Assembly (NCBI GenBank): GCA_035771165.1 | Contig: JAWNZC010000324.1 | Location: 799,501-863,500 of the forward strand | DNA length: 64,000 nt | Direction of reading: 5' to 3' | DNA from: Paragorgia papillata | Taxonomy: Eukaryota; Cnidaria; Anthozoa; Scleralcyonacea; Coralliidae | In this document: one piece after another, positions 1-10,344 of the stretch | Layout of the letters: the number at the start of each line of letters is the position of its first letter | Position numbering within the stretch: position 1 is the stretch's first letter | Notes under the pieces: model-generated | Seen by the model: only the letters and a program-made list of their open reading frames with translations | Told to the model about the DNA's origin: nothing | Databases searched by the model: none | Program-made: the position numbers and the translations under genes

Positions 1-800
1 GCGTCGAGGGCTCGGAGCAGCTCAGAGCCGGCAACGCGGTTTCGCTATGGTAACACTGTTAATGACCTTCTCGACAAGACTTGCCCAAGCGCTTAATCCT
101 CTTAATGACCCCTAAATGAGTTTCTCTTTTGTCTCCTGCACGTGCACTGAGGATAAATATGCAAATATCAGCCTTAGTAACATTAACAAGATGCTTGACG
201 ACGTTAATAAAATAGCCGAGTCGTCCATTTAACCCCTGACAGTTTATATTCTGGCAAACCCCTCTGAAGAAAGTGTTTCAATGTCTTTCGAACAGCTTGC
301 CGAACGGTTTCGGAAATTAATCGGAGAGCTATCGGATATGACGTAGTGAAAATCAGGGGGTTGAGTAACAGCTAGGGTTAGGGGGTTGGATAAAAATTAG
401 GGTTTAGAGGGTCCCAAAGGAGCCTGAGAAATAATGATGTAAACATAAATAATGAGATTAGGGTTAGGAGGTCCTAAAGGAGCCTGAGAATGAATAAATA
501 ATAAGTTGAATATTTAATGAGGCGGCATCCCTTTGGACGCCAGATGGGGGGGTATTACTACTAACATATTTATTTTTTTGTTACATAATTATTAGAGAAA
601 TTAACATAATTGAATTAAGTTGCGTAATCGAGATGACGTTCACGTAATATTCAAAAGACCAAAGTTTATCGTTCGAGAGTAAACAACTGCCGACATGCAG
701 TCTTACAGGCCAACTTGGAACCTTTTTTGTCATAAAAAAACATTCAAAACTCGAAGATCTAGTTACGAAGGGAAGTCAAAATGCAGTCCAAGTGTTTTTA
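1..800. other. No gene recognised; small GGGTT-rich repeats
   Basis: No coding region is supportable here. A 22-bp motif around GGTCCYAAAGGAGCCTGAGAA occurs twice (about 411-431 and 469-490). It sits next to degenerate TTAGGG-like stretches at 370-400 and 450-470. These are too short and irregular to be a telomere. Confidence 0.5.
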
Positions 801-2245
801 AAGTTTAGTTGATAAAGATTCTTCGTCGTTCTTCTTCGTCGCTTGCTCGTTTTTGGCTGTTCGCTTGGAAAGTCGCTTTCAATATTTGGCTGACTGCATG
901 AAAATTGAAAGTGTGGTCCTCGAGTTTGAAGACGAAAATGCTTGTCAGTAAGCCATTTGTAATTTCAAGTTTCAAGGACATGAGACGATGAGGTTGGCAT
1001 GTGGAAAATGTTTGGTTAAAAGGTAAAAGACTTAAAAAGCTTGTAGCGGTTTTGTTGAGTATAGCGGTTGGATAACAGAAGAAAGACAGTTTAGTGTCAA
1101 AAGGTTTCACTGAGCTTTTCTATCTTAATCTCGTGGTATGATTTTTTATATATATTTCTATATAGTTTCATTTAGTGATTCAAAATACTGTGTTCACAAG
1201 TTTATGTATGTTTTTCCTACCGTTTTAAACTGTTTTCTTTATAAATGTCAACTCGTAAATTTTGCTTTCAGTTTTCCCAGCGTTTTTTTTTTTAAATTCG
1301 CTGTTTACACATGAAGTTGTCAAAACCATTTGGATAATAAAACTCATTTGCATCCCCGTAGCTCTCTGTTGAATTTATTTTTTCTGTGGCAAGCGAAATA
1401 GTTATGAAAATCGGTCAATTTTAAATGAATTTTAAAATTAAATTTAGGATTCCGTGACCATGGTCAGATATCGTAAAAAACTGCCCGCTCACGCAGCCAA
1501 TCAAATTGCAGCATTACCTAGGATTCCGCCCGCTCACGATTGATAAAAAAATAATGTAGGATATCAAACATTTGCTGACTTGAAATCAAATATGGCGGGA
1601 AAATTAGACGAAGAACAAGGTGCGATCTAGTATCGTAAACTTCTATGTTAAATGACTAAAATCTGTTGTTTATTGACCGTTTACTACCCCCAAAAGTCGG
1701 GTTGGTTTTTTTTGGCATATGTGTGCACCCAATTGACCTTAAATGGATTTTAAAGTTCGAATCAGTCGTGGAAAGTGTACTTGACGACTGAGGAAGTGAC
1801 GAGTTGACATAAAACAAACCCAATCAACTATGGAGGATGAATAAATATCTCAACTATTGATTTTTTCTTTGTCTCGATTTTGTTTTTGGCTATATATGGA
1901 CAGTTCACTTGTTCTTGTTTTGCGTGTGTGCTGTGTTTAGAATTTAGTAAATTTAATTTCATCAAGCTCGGCCGACAACTCACTTGAGCCAGCACGCAAG
2001 TGGCCTGCAAACTGCCCCATGAAAGTGGCCAATTTTCTATGCGATTCTCGATCGTGGTCTCACAAACAATACATTAGTAGATAATTACATGAAGTACTCA
2101 GCTCAGCCGGTAAACTGTTTGGAGCAACATACGCCATTTTGAATAGTAAGGAGAATTTACGCTTTGATGCTATGATTATTTTTACGTTATACCTATTTCC
2201 GATGAGTTACTTTTTAAAAATGGAAAACATTTTCTGTGCTTACTT
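801..2245. other. AT-rich non-coding DNA with one dispersed repeat segment
   Basis: Short open frames exist but none shows a recognisable domain. Positions about 1964-2056 match about 39450-39548 (same orientation, roughly 85-90% by eye), so this is one copy of a dispersed repeat. The second copy lies inside the Ngaro-like element. Nothing else is seen. Confidence 0.45.
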
Positions 2246-2388
2246 ACAGTTATTGAAACACTCGTGAAAGTTTGGGCCGGGAGAACTCGAAATTGTGAAA
2301 GTTTTGGAGAACTCGCCCTGCCGGCTCGTGTTCCCACATGCATCAATTGCGTGTTCTCCCAAACTTCCACTCGTGTTTCTATAACTGT
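2246..2388. mobile_element. Small palindromic MITE
   Basis: The ends are inverted copies (ACAGTTATTGAAACACTCGTG at the left, its imperfect complement ending TATAACTGT at the right). The inner stems around AAGTTTGGG also pair. The unit is 143 bp with no coding potential, which fits a miniature inverted-repeat element. Superfamily is not assignable because no clear target duplication is seen. Confidence 0.55.
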
Positions 2389-3640
2389 ATAACTAGTACT
2401 GTAAACACGGCAAATGTTTTCTCACTTAAATATAATGCAAAAACTTGAATTATACACGAAATAAAAGTTTGTCAGAAAATGTTTAACATCATACTTACAT
2501 GAGATATTTTAACAACGCGGCGTATAGGCGTATACGCAAACGATATTTAGCCACGACTGACATTTACTTGGTTTCAGTAGAATTCCCGCTGTCAGCGGTC
2601 CAGAACGACAAGTTCCAGACCACCCAGGAACCAAATTCCGGACCGCTTACGAAATTAGTCATATAATAAAAAATCTTGCAGGCAACCATCTTGAATCAAG
2701 CCTGGTTACACAAGAAAATCTTGCTTCAAACACAAAATGACTTAGGAGTCACTTCTGAAGCTCGGTTAATTTTTTTGATCGGAGCTTTTATATTTATTGT
2801 CATATTAAAGTTTGTATTTCCAAAATAGTACAAAAAGATAAGGTCAAATTATAATTTGCATACACAATGTCCGGTTGCAGAAGAAATATTACCCAATAAA
2901 CCATTTGCACGTTGACGTACGATGGCGTTGGGTGACTAGAACGACTACCAGAAACAGTAGGGAGCCACCTTAAGCGTAAGACGTCAAATTTTGTGAAAAA
3001 TAGCTTCCTTGCACTTTTTAAAGTGCTTATAAACCCAAATATGATATTACTGCATATGGATTCTATTTAATGTGTATATATAGTTGAATGCCAAAATATT
3101 ATTTGATTTGAACTTTTATTTGTTATATTGAGGTTTGTATTTCCAAAATGGTAATGAGAATGACGTCTATGTAGGCACAATTTGCATACAAAATGTTCTG
3201 TTAGAGGAGAAATATTACCTAACCAATTCACATGTTAATGAAATACTTGAATAGTATATTCTGTATATTTTATCACTTTTTTCATTAAAATCTAGCTTCA
3301 AGCGGTTTATCATAAGAAAAGAAAAAAACACACACAAATGCCTACATTGACGTCATCCTCATAATTTAGCTACCATTTTGGAAATACAACCCTCAATATA
3401 ACAACAAATAAAAGTTATAAATAAAAGTCACAAAAAATACATTATTTAACTGCCAACAACAAACGTTCAACGGTCATTTCGGACATCTCCTTGTTCCCGT
3501 ACAGTAACTGGTGGGAACGTTTTCTTGCATAATTTAGCATGGGTTTTCATGTACAATATTGAAACAAATATATATCCACTCATTTGATTTGTAAAAGTGA
3601 CAAAAAGTTGAAAGAAACATTCAATTCAGCATATAGTTTA
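2389..3640. repeat. Non-coding DNA with direct and inverted repeat copies
   Basis: A block containing TTTGTATTTCCAAAAT and AATTTGCATAC occurs at about 2800-2910 and again at about 3120-3240 in direct orientation. An inverted partial copy lies at about 3340-3420. This looks like one or more decayed inverted-repeat elements. No gene is visible. Confidence 0.45.
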
Positions 3641-3745
3641 CATCACGAAATCTTGTCAACAGCAAGCCTAATTTTGAAATGTGTTTTGTTTGCAGTTATT
3701 TCGCTTTAAACGAACACAGATAAACAATTTAACGATCTTACCATT

Positions 3746-3862
3746 AATAATTTCCATTCTAACCATTTTGTAGCCGTTTTTGTTTTCTGTACAACTTATT
3801 GCTTCGCCTAAATGTTCAATTTGTTCTTTCATTTGCCCACTCCATTGTAGTTTCGGCGCCAT
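3746..3862 (-). CDS. Possible short first exon, unknown product
   Basis: An ATG at 3862 (minus) opens a frame of about 39 codons rich in charged residues. It ends at AATG followed by GTAAGATCG, an acceptable splice donor. No family is recognised and no partner exon was found. It could be the start of a transposon protein or simply chance; the call is tentative. Confidence 0.2.
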
Positions 3863-4160
3863 TGTTGCTTAACAGAACAACAGCTGGTTCTAATGATCAT
3901 TGCTCGTGCTTACTACGCATTTTGTCATTGGTCAATTTCGTTAAAAGAAGGCTTTTCATTGGTTTATCCCAGAGGTTTATATCACCAATTATAAACTCCT
4001 GCAATAGCCAATGAAATTCGAGGATTTGCATTATAAACTTGCAAATTTAAACTAAATACATTTAGTATAAATACACAGGTGATTATAGAAAATCACGCGC
4101 GCTGATTGGTCGAGCTACTTCGGACTAATTCTCGATAATCACCTACAGCGTTTATTCAAA

Positions 4161-4258
4161 ATGGCCGCCAGCCAATTTGTGAATGCGACAGACGAGGAAA
4201 TTAATAATTTTAAAGAAAATGCTGTTCCTAAAAGTACGAAAATGTGTATTTATACTAA
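4161..4258 (+). pseudogene. N-terminal fragment of a DUF3504/KIAA1958-like (Crypton-related) protein
   Basis: The first roughly 30 residues contain EEINNFKENAVPKSTK. This resembles the conserved N-terminal motif (acidic residues, then VPxxTK) of the ZMYM/QRICH1/KIAA1958-type proteins that descend from Crypton tyrosine-recombinase elements. The expected continuation is replaced by a palindromic insertion at 4260-4362, so this is a broken fragment. A second, longer fragment of the same type lies at 6616-6849. The assignment rests on the short motif only. Confidence 0.4.
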
Positions 4259-4259
4259 A

Positions 4260-4362
4260 ACAATTATTCACCTCAGGCTCAGTGAATATCGGCGAATAAT
4301 AACCTCGACTTCGTCTCGGTTATTATTCACCGATATTCACTTCGCCTTTGGCGAATAATTGT
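4260..4362. mobile_element. Palindromic MITE (ACAATTATT ends)
   Basis: About 103 bp form a near-perfect hairpin with ends ACAATTATT and AATAATTGT and stems around GTGAATATCGG. It interrupts the coding fragment just upstream. An element with the same terminal bases but different stem lies at 51570-51720, suggesting one family. Confidence 0.6.
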
Positions 4363-4509
4363 TAAATATTAACCTAAAATTTCCGACAAAAGCTTACAAC
4401 AACAATACGCAAGAAAATCGACCAGCTTTACTAGGTTTATAATTAAGATTTACAAGTTTAGAGTTTTTCAGAACATCACATGAAAACTAACAAACTAACC
4501 GCCCTGGTT

Positions 4510-4805
4510 TACCCTGCGAGCAGAGCCTTCTTTTCCTTATTTCTTCGCTGAGAGAGGGGAAGAAAAGTAGGCTCTGCTGTATTCGTGACTGGTTTCCATT
4601 GCGCATGCATGTCAGTTGCTTGGTTACAATCCCGAACCCAGTCCTAATCAGAGCAGAAAACAAAACGAGAACCGGTTAAACGGGTCTTAAACGGGTTACT
4701 TCGTCCTAAATCTTGGACGAAGCCAAGCACGAATACAGCAGAGCCTTCTTTTCTTCCTCTCTCTCAGCGAAGAAATAAGGAAAAGAAGGCTATGCTCGCA
4801 GGGTA
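4510..4805. mobile_element. MITE with about 75-bp inverted repeats
   Basis: Inverted ends begin TACCCTGCGAGCAGAGCC. They continue through a TTCTTTTCC/CTGAGAGAGG-type stretch and enclose about 140 bp of unrelated sequence. An imperfect 8-bp target duplication, CCCTGGTT on the left and CCTTGGTT on the right, flanks the unit. No ORF is present; superfamily is uncertain. Confidence 0.65.
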
Positions 4806-4960
4806 CCTTGGTTTAACGCTATTCTGGTTTAAAAGTTTTTTCAACGCCAGACGGTTTTATTCACCTCTGGAGAAGCCCTCGGACAGGAATGAGTTAAAAA
4901 AGTTACTGTTTATGACTCAACGTTTCAACACTTTAATCTAGCGTCTTCATCAGGTGTGAT
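4806..4960 (-). mobile_element. Penelope-type terminal sequence with hammerhead-like motif
   Basis: On the minus strand CTGATGA (4953-4947) is followed by one base, a six-pair stem with loop, and GAAA (4926-4923). Similar sequence occurs at 58575-58700 (minus) and, 5'-truncated, at 7985-8095 (plus), so this is a repeated element end. Penelope-like elements are known to carry hammerhead ribozymes of this layout. The attribution to Penelope is by resemblance, because no coding region is attached. Confidence 0.45.
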
Positions 4961-5296
4961 ACTGTGTTGTGAAGAAGTGCCCCATATTTATAGTCTCAAA
5001 TATAACTGATCTGACGTTATCTATCAACAACATGCAAATAGGCTTCTGTAATAGACCGTCGGTTTACTGGAGCGTGGGCGCTATTTATGTGAAGCCTATT
5101 TCTAGGTCTTACTTGAGATATGGGGGGATTTATTTTGTTCTCACAGGTCCATTAACAACTAATATACCTCATTATATTCATTTTTACTAATCCTACCTCC
5201 GTTGATGTCAAACCAGGTCTGATTAGAACTAATCTTACCCGTTTGACGTCAACGGAGATGACAACAAAACAAATTTCCGCAAACATATTATAAAGG
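4961..5296. other. No gene recognised
   Basis: AT-rich sequence. The part at about 5040-5110 resembles 58750-58820 in reverse orientation, so it probably belongs to the same degenerate Penelope-type repeat. No coding region is supported. Confidence 0.35.
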
Positions 5297-6276
5297 AATA
5301 GCATAAAAAGAGGTGCATTAGCTATTAAACGTCCCGCTCGATTTGGGTAATTTATTCTCACACATCATTAGATATTCATAGCATTTCGGTCAATCCGGTT
5401 GCTTGATTTACGTCACATGTACTTACCTAGAAACCCAGTCTAAACCAGAAACCTAATTAATTCAAGTGGGCAGGGCTTAGAAGATGAGGGAAAAACAATA
5501 CATATGTTAACATAAAATTTCAATACTGTATTTAGAAATGTTTTCTAAATACAGTAAACTGTATTTAGAAAACATTTCTAAATACAATACGCTCTATTTA
5601 GAAATCATTTCCCAATACAGTTTTCTGTCGAAACCAGTTCCAAATACAACAGATTCTTTTACCTAACAGCGCTTCACAACATAAGCGACTACATGCGATA
5701 CATATATTACAAGTAAAATAGACTAACAAGAAACCAAACTTACGTTGGTGCAATTTAAGTTATTCGACGACAGACAGAAACCTACGAAAAGCGCTAAAAC
5801 AGTGATGTTGCTTGCAGACTGATTGAAGTAATGAAGTTTAAACGTCCATCTACCTTTCATAATATTATATAGATATAAAAGTATACAAGACAGTCACCTC
5901 ACGCTTTATTTTCTCCGGTATCGACCATTAACATCTTCTGTCTTCTTTAGTTTGTAAAGTTCTACATTATTCCAATTGTCATCTATATTTTCTCTTCTCA
6001 ATATCAGTCCTGGCTAAATTAATCCTGCTGTTCAACATAATCTAATGTATGTTATCCAATAAATCCAACGTCTTGCGAACCAAAACTCCTGGCTGTTTTA
6101 AAACAAAAAATTTCCCTGTCTCTGCAAGCGCTTGACGACCAGTCTGTTGTGATTGCCCTCATTGCAACGAATATCTAATGATGTATGAGAAGCTATTTCA
6201 AATCCTCGCTAGTGTTTTAAATGACCCTCATCGAGCGGGACGTTAAATAGCTAATACACCTCTTTTTATGCTATTA
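5297..6276. mobile_element. Foldback-like element with 46-bp inverted ends
   Basis: The left arm 5297-5342 (AATAGCATAAAAAGAGGTGC...) is repeated in inverted orientation at 6231-6276. The roughly 890 bp between them contain no recognisable protein. Inside it, 5520-5625 holds a cluster of back-to-back palindromes built on CTGTATTTAGAAA. No target duplication was established. Confidence 0.55.
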
Positions 6277-6281
6277 TTATA

Positions 6282-6443
6282 AGTAATAGCATGGCTTTGA
6301 GGTTGATTAGTGATTAAATGTACCCGAAAGCCGAGGGAGGTTTAGTAAAAGTCCCGAGGGCGAAGCCCGAGGGACTTTTACTAAACTTCCCGAGGCTTGA
6401 GGGACATTTAATCACTAATCAACCGAAACGCCATGCTATTACT
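6282..6443. repeat. 162-bp palindrome
   Basis: Both ends read AGTAATAGCATGG and its complement. Inner stems pair around TTGATTAGTGATTAAATGT and AAAGTCCCGAGGG. A structurally matching palindrome with the same ends (AGTAATAACATG) but different stem lies at 60856-60992, which suggests a repeat family of perfect hairpins. Confidence 0.6.
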
Positions 6444-6545
6444 TTGTAATATTACGGTTTGCGAGGAAGATGTAAAAGTCCCGAGGGACTTTTACTAGGT
6501 TTGAGGGACATTTTTAATTTTCTATTGAAATCCTTTGGGGTAGCA

Positions 6546-6554
6546 TATATAAAG
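6546..6554 (+). promoter_or_regulatory. Possible TATA box
   Basis: TATATAAAG lies 62 bp upstream of the last base before the ATG at 6616 and about 30 bp upstream of a plausible start region. It is suggestive for the short gene fragment that follows, but no other promoter element was identified. Confidence 0.3.
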
Positions 6555-6615
6555 GCTTTATGCGAGCGTATTCGGCAGTGCAATTCGAGTAAAGATGTAG
6601 TTAGCGAGAGCGAGT

Positions 6616-6849
6616 ATGTCGCATAAACGTTTTAGTTTCGTGCAGGGAAGAGATGTCGAGAATACGAGAGAAGGCACTGTACCGGCGAATACGAAACGAC
6701 ACACATTATGGAGCAGGAATTGTTATAGTAAGTGGTCGGAAGCAAGGAACATTGAGTTTCGAGATTTCGAACCAGAAGACTCCAGATTTCCATTTGTTCC
6801 AAAGGTAGAAGACCTAACGGTGGATGGAATGAACTACTGGCTAAGATGA
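6616..6849 (+). pseudogene. DUF3504/KIAA1958-like (Crypton-related) N-terminal fragment
   Basis: This 77-residue frame contains VPANTKRHTLWSRNCYSKW, matching the VPxxTKxxxxW pattern found near the N terminus of ZMYM/QRICH1/KIAA1958-type proteins. It ends NYWL followed by R and stop, where those proteins normally continue into the recombinase-derived DUF3504 region. That domain is absent, so the copy is a fragment or a first exon whose partner was not found. A TATA-like sequence lies just upstream. The fragment is preceded by a palindrome and followed by a hairpin array, so transposition is the likely origin. Confidence 0.45.
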
Positions 6850-6996
6850 AATTAAGTCATTGTGACTCGCATATAGGTAAAATTATGTGTAGAATTGTTT
6901 TTGTGAAATTAAAGTTTGCAATCGTGCTACAGTATGTATGCGTGTGGATAAGCGAGCGTTTTCCATAAACATTAGATATGCAGGAGGTTTATTATT

Positions 6997-7990
6997 GAGG
7001 AGGTTTTCCAACAAAGTTTTATTTTTTTTTTCCATCTTGGACAAAGATTTTCCTTGTTTTTTTTCTTCATTTCGTTTCGAATTATTATTCAAGGGCTTTA
7101 TGCGATATAAAGCCCTCGAAAGAACAAAGAAACCCGACTCGATAATAAAGTAAGTAATAGATAAAAGCCCGAGAACGAGGGCTGTATGCGATATACAGCA
7201 GGGCTGTATATCGCATACAGCCCGACGTTCGAGGGTTTTATCTGACTTATTTCATGATTGAGGAGGTTTTCCAACAAAGTTTTGTCTATTTTTTCCACCT
7301 TGGACAAAGATTTTCCTAGTTTTTTCTTCATTTCTTATCTAATTAGTATTCATAGGGCTGTATACTATATACAGCCCGCGGGACATCAAAGAAAACCGAC
7401 TCAATCATGAAATAAGTAATAGATAAATCCCGAGAACGAGGGATGTATGCTACATACATCCCGACGTTCGAGGGATTTATCTGACTTAATTTATTATCGA
7501 GGAGGTTTTCCAACAAAGTTTTGTCTTTTTTTTCCACAGGTCTTAGGAGCCGAATACATGGGGAAATTTCAGCCCGGGCTGAGATTTCAGCCCGGCTACT
7601 GGGGGATGGAAATGAGGGAGTGAATGTTTTGAATGAGAAACACGAAGTGTGGAATACAGAAAGTGCCTTGTGAAAAGCGATAAAGAAGGAATAAATATGG
7701 TTTATTTGAAATACACATCTAAATATGTGTGTTTTATGCTGCATGTTTGTGACAACTTGGCTGATTTCCACACTTCGTGTTTCTTATTCAAATCATTCTC
7801 CTCTTTTCCATACCTCAGCAGCCGGGCTGAAATCTCAGCCCGGGCTGAAATTTCCCCATGTATTCGGCCCCTTAGACAAAGATTTTCCTTGTTTTTTTCT
7901 TCACTTCGTATCTAATTATTATTCAAGGTCTTTATGCGATATAAAGACCTCGGAAGAACAAAGAAAACCGACTCGATAATAAATTAATTA
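6997..7990. repeat. Tandem array of three hairpin-bearing units
   Basis: Three direct units start at 6997, 7260 and 7499, each with GAGGAGGTTTTCCAACAAAG, then GACAAAGATTTTCCT. Within each unit are short perfect hairpins. The hairpin sequences differ between units but remain self-complementary: GGGCTTTATGCG..., GGGCTGTATAC... and GGTCTTTATGCG..., each with its own complement. Unit 3 is interrupted by the MITE at 7546-7871. Flanking ORFs are by-products of the repeats. Confidence 0.7.
7546..7871. mobile_element. Harbinger-like MITE with TTA target duplication
   Basis: Long inverted repeats of about 125 bp (GGAGCCGAATACATGGGGAA at the left; complement ending TTCGGCCCC at the right) leave a short centre. 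TTA is present on both sides (7543-7545, 7872-7874). Comparison with the neighbouring tandem units shows where the empty site would be. A 3-bp TWA duplication is typical of PIF/Harbinger elements; no transposase is encoded. Confidence 0.7.
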
Positions 7991-8095
7991 TAAATAAAGA
8001 TACTTCATCGGAGTGTCGAAACATTGGGTCGTGCACAGTAACTTTTAAAGTTGCGTTCAAAAAGCTTTTAAGCCAGAGTAGCGTTAAACTATGTC
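7985..8095 (+). mobile_element. Penelope-type terminal repeat, 5'-truncated
   Basis: The segment GAGTGTCGAAACATTGGGTC... through AAGCCAGAGTAGCGTTAAA matches the minus-strand repeats at 58575-58700 and 4806-4960. The CTGATGA half of the hammerhead-like motif is missing here, so this is a truncated copy. Confidence 0.45.
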
Positions 8096-8239
8096 TGATT
8101 CTTCACCTGGCTGCGTTGGTAATCTATTTGTTATCTAACTTTATTTGTCTTCGGGTCCTTGAATGTCTAGAACTAGAAGTGCCAAGCTTTGACAAGTGCT
8201 TTCATTGCTCTACGTGACGGTGTCCCCGACAAACGTTAG

Positions 8240-8502
8240 TTAATTACGGGGTCGAATTTTCATTTCAGTGTTTATTAAAAAGAGACCGCCGATCTCTCTA
8301 TCGCCGGCTTTCCATTGCATCCCTAAATAATTTGAGCGGTTGTGATACAGACCATTCAGGTTTACGTTAAAGCAGTGTTTGTACCACCAGCCACATTTGT
8401 AACTGCTGGCACAATGATAATTACTTTCCATGTCATGATCTTGGTCTGCAGTGCTAAAATTCATTCCATTGTGATAGTTAAGCGAGTCTGTAGCCACATT
8501 AC
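8240..8502 (-). CDS. Last exon of secreted PAN/fibrinogen-domain protein
   Basis: Encodes the C-terminal part of a fibrinogen-related domain. The sequence shows HNGMNFSTADQDHD, the Ca2+-site DxDxD pattern that follows the FST motif; then the paired cysteines around WWYKHC; and the terminal TEMKIRP motif before the stop. The acceptor is TTTATTGCAG at 8503-8504, and the exon starts with two bases completing a glycine codon. That phase fits the donor at 20514, so the junction reads NYSG then NVATDSL, as in ficolins, tenascins and angiopoietins. Such proteins are secreted lectin-like recognition molecules. The intron to the previous exon is 12 kb and full of mobile elements. Confidence 0.85.
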
Positions 8503-8867
8503 CTGCAATAAAATCAGAAAGCAAAGCCCTTTTTAATTGCAGTTTCGTTTTTTCTTAGCTTGTGCAAGGAAATGCCTGTATAACAGAGGGAGAAATTGTA
8601 CCAATATGGGTGTTTACCTAGGAAAAGGCCAGCACTAGCAACTAACTAAGACGGCAGGATTTAATCTTGCATTTTATGTAATATTTCTAATCCGAGTTAG
8701 AGTGTTTGCGACGTGGTTTCCGTAAATCTTATAATATTGTCGTTAACAATGGCGAGACGCAGCTGAACTAGCGCTATTGTTAACGGCACATGGGATTTAG
8801 TATCCATTTTCCACATATCCATTTTGCTTAAGTAAAATTTTAAGCTTCTCAGCTCGAGTTCATCGTG
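8503..8867. other. Intron DNA with one small hairpin
   Basis: Intronic to the PAN/fibrinogen gene. A hairpin at about 8740-8783 pairs CGTTAACAATGGCG with CGCTATTGTTAACG. Nothing else was recognised. Confidence 0.4.
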
Positions 8868-9061
8868 AAAAATAGAATAAGATGAACGTATGTGGAAATA
8901 ATTGTCTAAAAATAGAATAAGATGAACGTATGTGGAAATAATTGTCTAAAAATAGAATGAGATGAACGTATGTGGAAATAATTGTCTAAAAATAGAATAA
9001 GATGAACTTGTGTGGAAATAGCTGTCTAAAAATAGAACAAGATGAACTCATGTGGAAATAA
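8868..9061. repeat. Tandem repeat, 40-bp period, five copies
   Basis: The motif GATGAACGTATGTGGAAATA starts at 8881, 8921, 8961, 9001 and 9041, an exact 40-bp period with a few substitutions in the last copies. There are no unique spacers, so it is a minisatellite and not a CRISPR array. Confidence 0.9.
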
Positions 9062-9069
9062 TCTGTCGC

Positions 9070-9309
9070 TTGTCGATTTTTTTCCGGTTCAAAGACCGAC
9101 TGCCACTTAGATTTCGATCCCGGGCATCGTATGTTGGCGAAACATGCCGACTTCTACACACTAGGGTATGGGAACATATGGGTATTTCGGCTTATACTGG
9201 AAAAGCACTTTCTCTGTCTGCCATGTCCAGCATTCTGGCATACAAGATAAAAACTGGTCACGATGTTTCTTTCGATGACTTTTCAATAATATCATCCGGT
9301 TCTAACTAA
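9070..9309 (+). pseudogene. GIY-YIG endonuclease fragment of a Penelope-like element
   Basis: About 75 residues contain ASYVGETCRLLHTRVWEHMG. This is the second half of the GIY-YIG signature (YVGET) with the catalytic arginine (R in TRVWEH). It then reads KTGHDVSFDDFSII. In Penelope-like elements this domain lies C-terminal to the reverse transcriptase and nicks the target. The upstream reverse transcriptase is absent, and the frame starts in the 40-bp minisatellite, so this is a 5'-truncated copy. It is a different family from the fragment at 13628-13912, as the sequences differ clearly. Confidence 0.7.
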
Positions 9310-10064
9310 TTAGATGTTCTTCTTCGAGAGCTTGTTAATTTCTAAGTTTAAACCCTCTCTTAACGCTAACATTATATATTTTCACTTAGCACTCTTTTAG
9401 AATTTTTCTTCGCCGCGTGGTGTCTTTTCACCAGTTTGACAATTCGATCATTTGTCTGCGGTTTCACCTTTCAGCTTCCACTTTCTATTTATGTAACTAG
9501 TTAAGCTATTTAAGTCACCTTCATGTATGTATATTTATGACTTTGATGATGTTACGTGTAGTACAGTAAAAACCCGCTAACAAGAACCTACCACTATTAA
9601 GAACCTCAGGCTGAAATTAAGAATTTATTTATATAAGAATATATAAGAATATAAGAACCTACATGTATTTTTGAATATAAGAACTAAATTTTTCTACAAA
9701 AAATAAAACTTCAGTGACTTTTTGGCATGTTTTTGAAGCGCATGACAGCTGTATGTTATAGCTTTGTAAAACTATATTTTAAATTTACGTCCCTTTTTCT
9801 CAAAGATCAAATTTCACGGCATGCTAGCTTCATAGCTCAACATTTCCCCTGTGCAAAATATTTTATGTATTTCAATGAATTTTGGCACAGTTTTTAATCA
9901 ATAACAGTTCTATGATATGAACCCAAAACAAGTTGTGTATTCCAATGTTCCGACTAATTTTTGCTTCATTTATGGACAAGTTTGGCCGGAAATTAATTAC
10001 TTATCATTCACCATGGAATTTAGGAACAAGTTAAATAAGGGTTTTTATTGTTTTAAGCTTATTT
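9310..10064. other. Likely Penelope 3' tail and AT-rich intron DNA
   Basis: The 200 bp after the GIY-YIG fragment are probably its 3' untranslated tail. The remainder is AT-rich, with small repeats of TAAGAATATAAGAACC near 9600-9670. No gene was seen. Confidence 0.35.
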
Positions 10065-10344
10065 GACAGATCATAGTTAATAGAAAATAGACATGGTTTG
10101 GAGACCCGGCAAACTTCAAAGCGGTTAACAATCAAGCTACGATTCATTTTGAAAGGTTGCATGAAGGTGCCAAATCCTTTGTTTTAGGTTTATTAATATT
10201 TAAACAGTACGGTTGAGTGATTGAACCCAAACGTTGCTATTGGATTGCTTCATTATACAGAAAACACAATATGTCCAGTAAACGTGAAAGTGCACAAATT
10301 TCCATAAACCTGAACAAAAACATAAAACAATGACTTTTTGAGTA
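10065..10344. mobile_element. Partial copy of CATAGTTAATAG MITE
   Basis: The left end CATAGTTAATAGA... and the inner block around TGCTTCATTATACAGAAAA match the complete element at 25534-25826. The right end is missing because the LINE tail at 10345 begins there. Confidence 0.5.

Noticed and set aside
350..500. Telomeric repeat
   Set aside because: Only a few irregular TTAGGG-like words; not a tandem array.
805..1110. Minus-strand 101-residue frame
   Set aside because: No domain, no splice or promoter context; likely chance.
8868..9061. CRISPR-like regular repeats
   Set aside because: 40-bp period without unique spacers; eukaryotic context; minisatellite.
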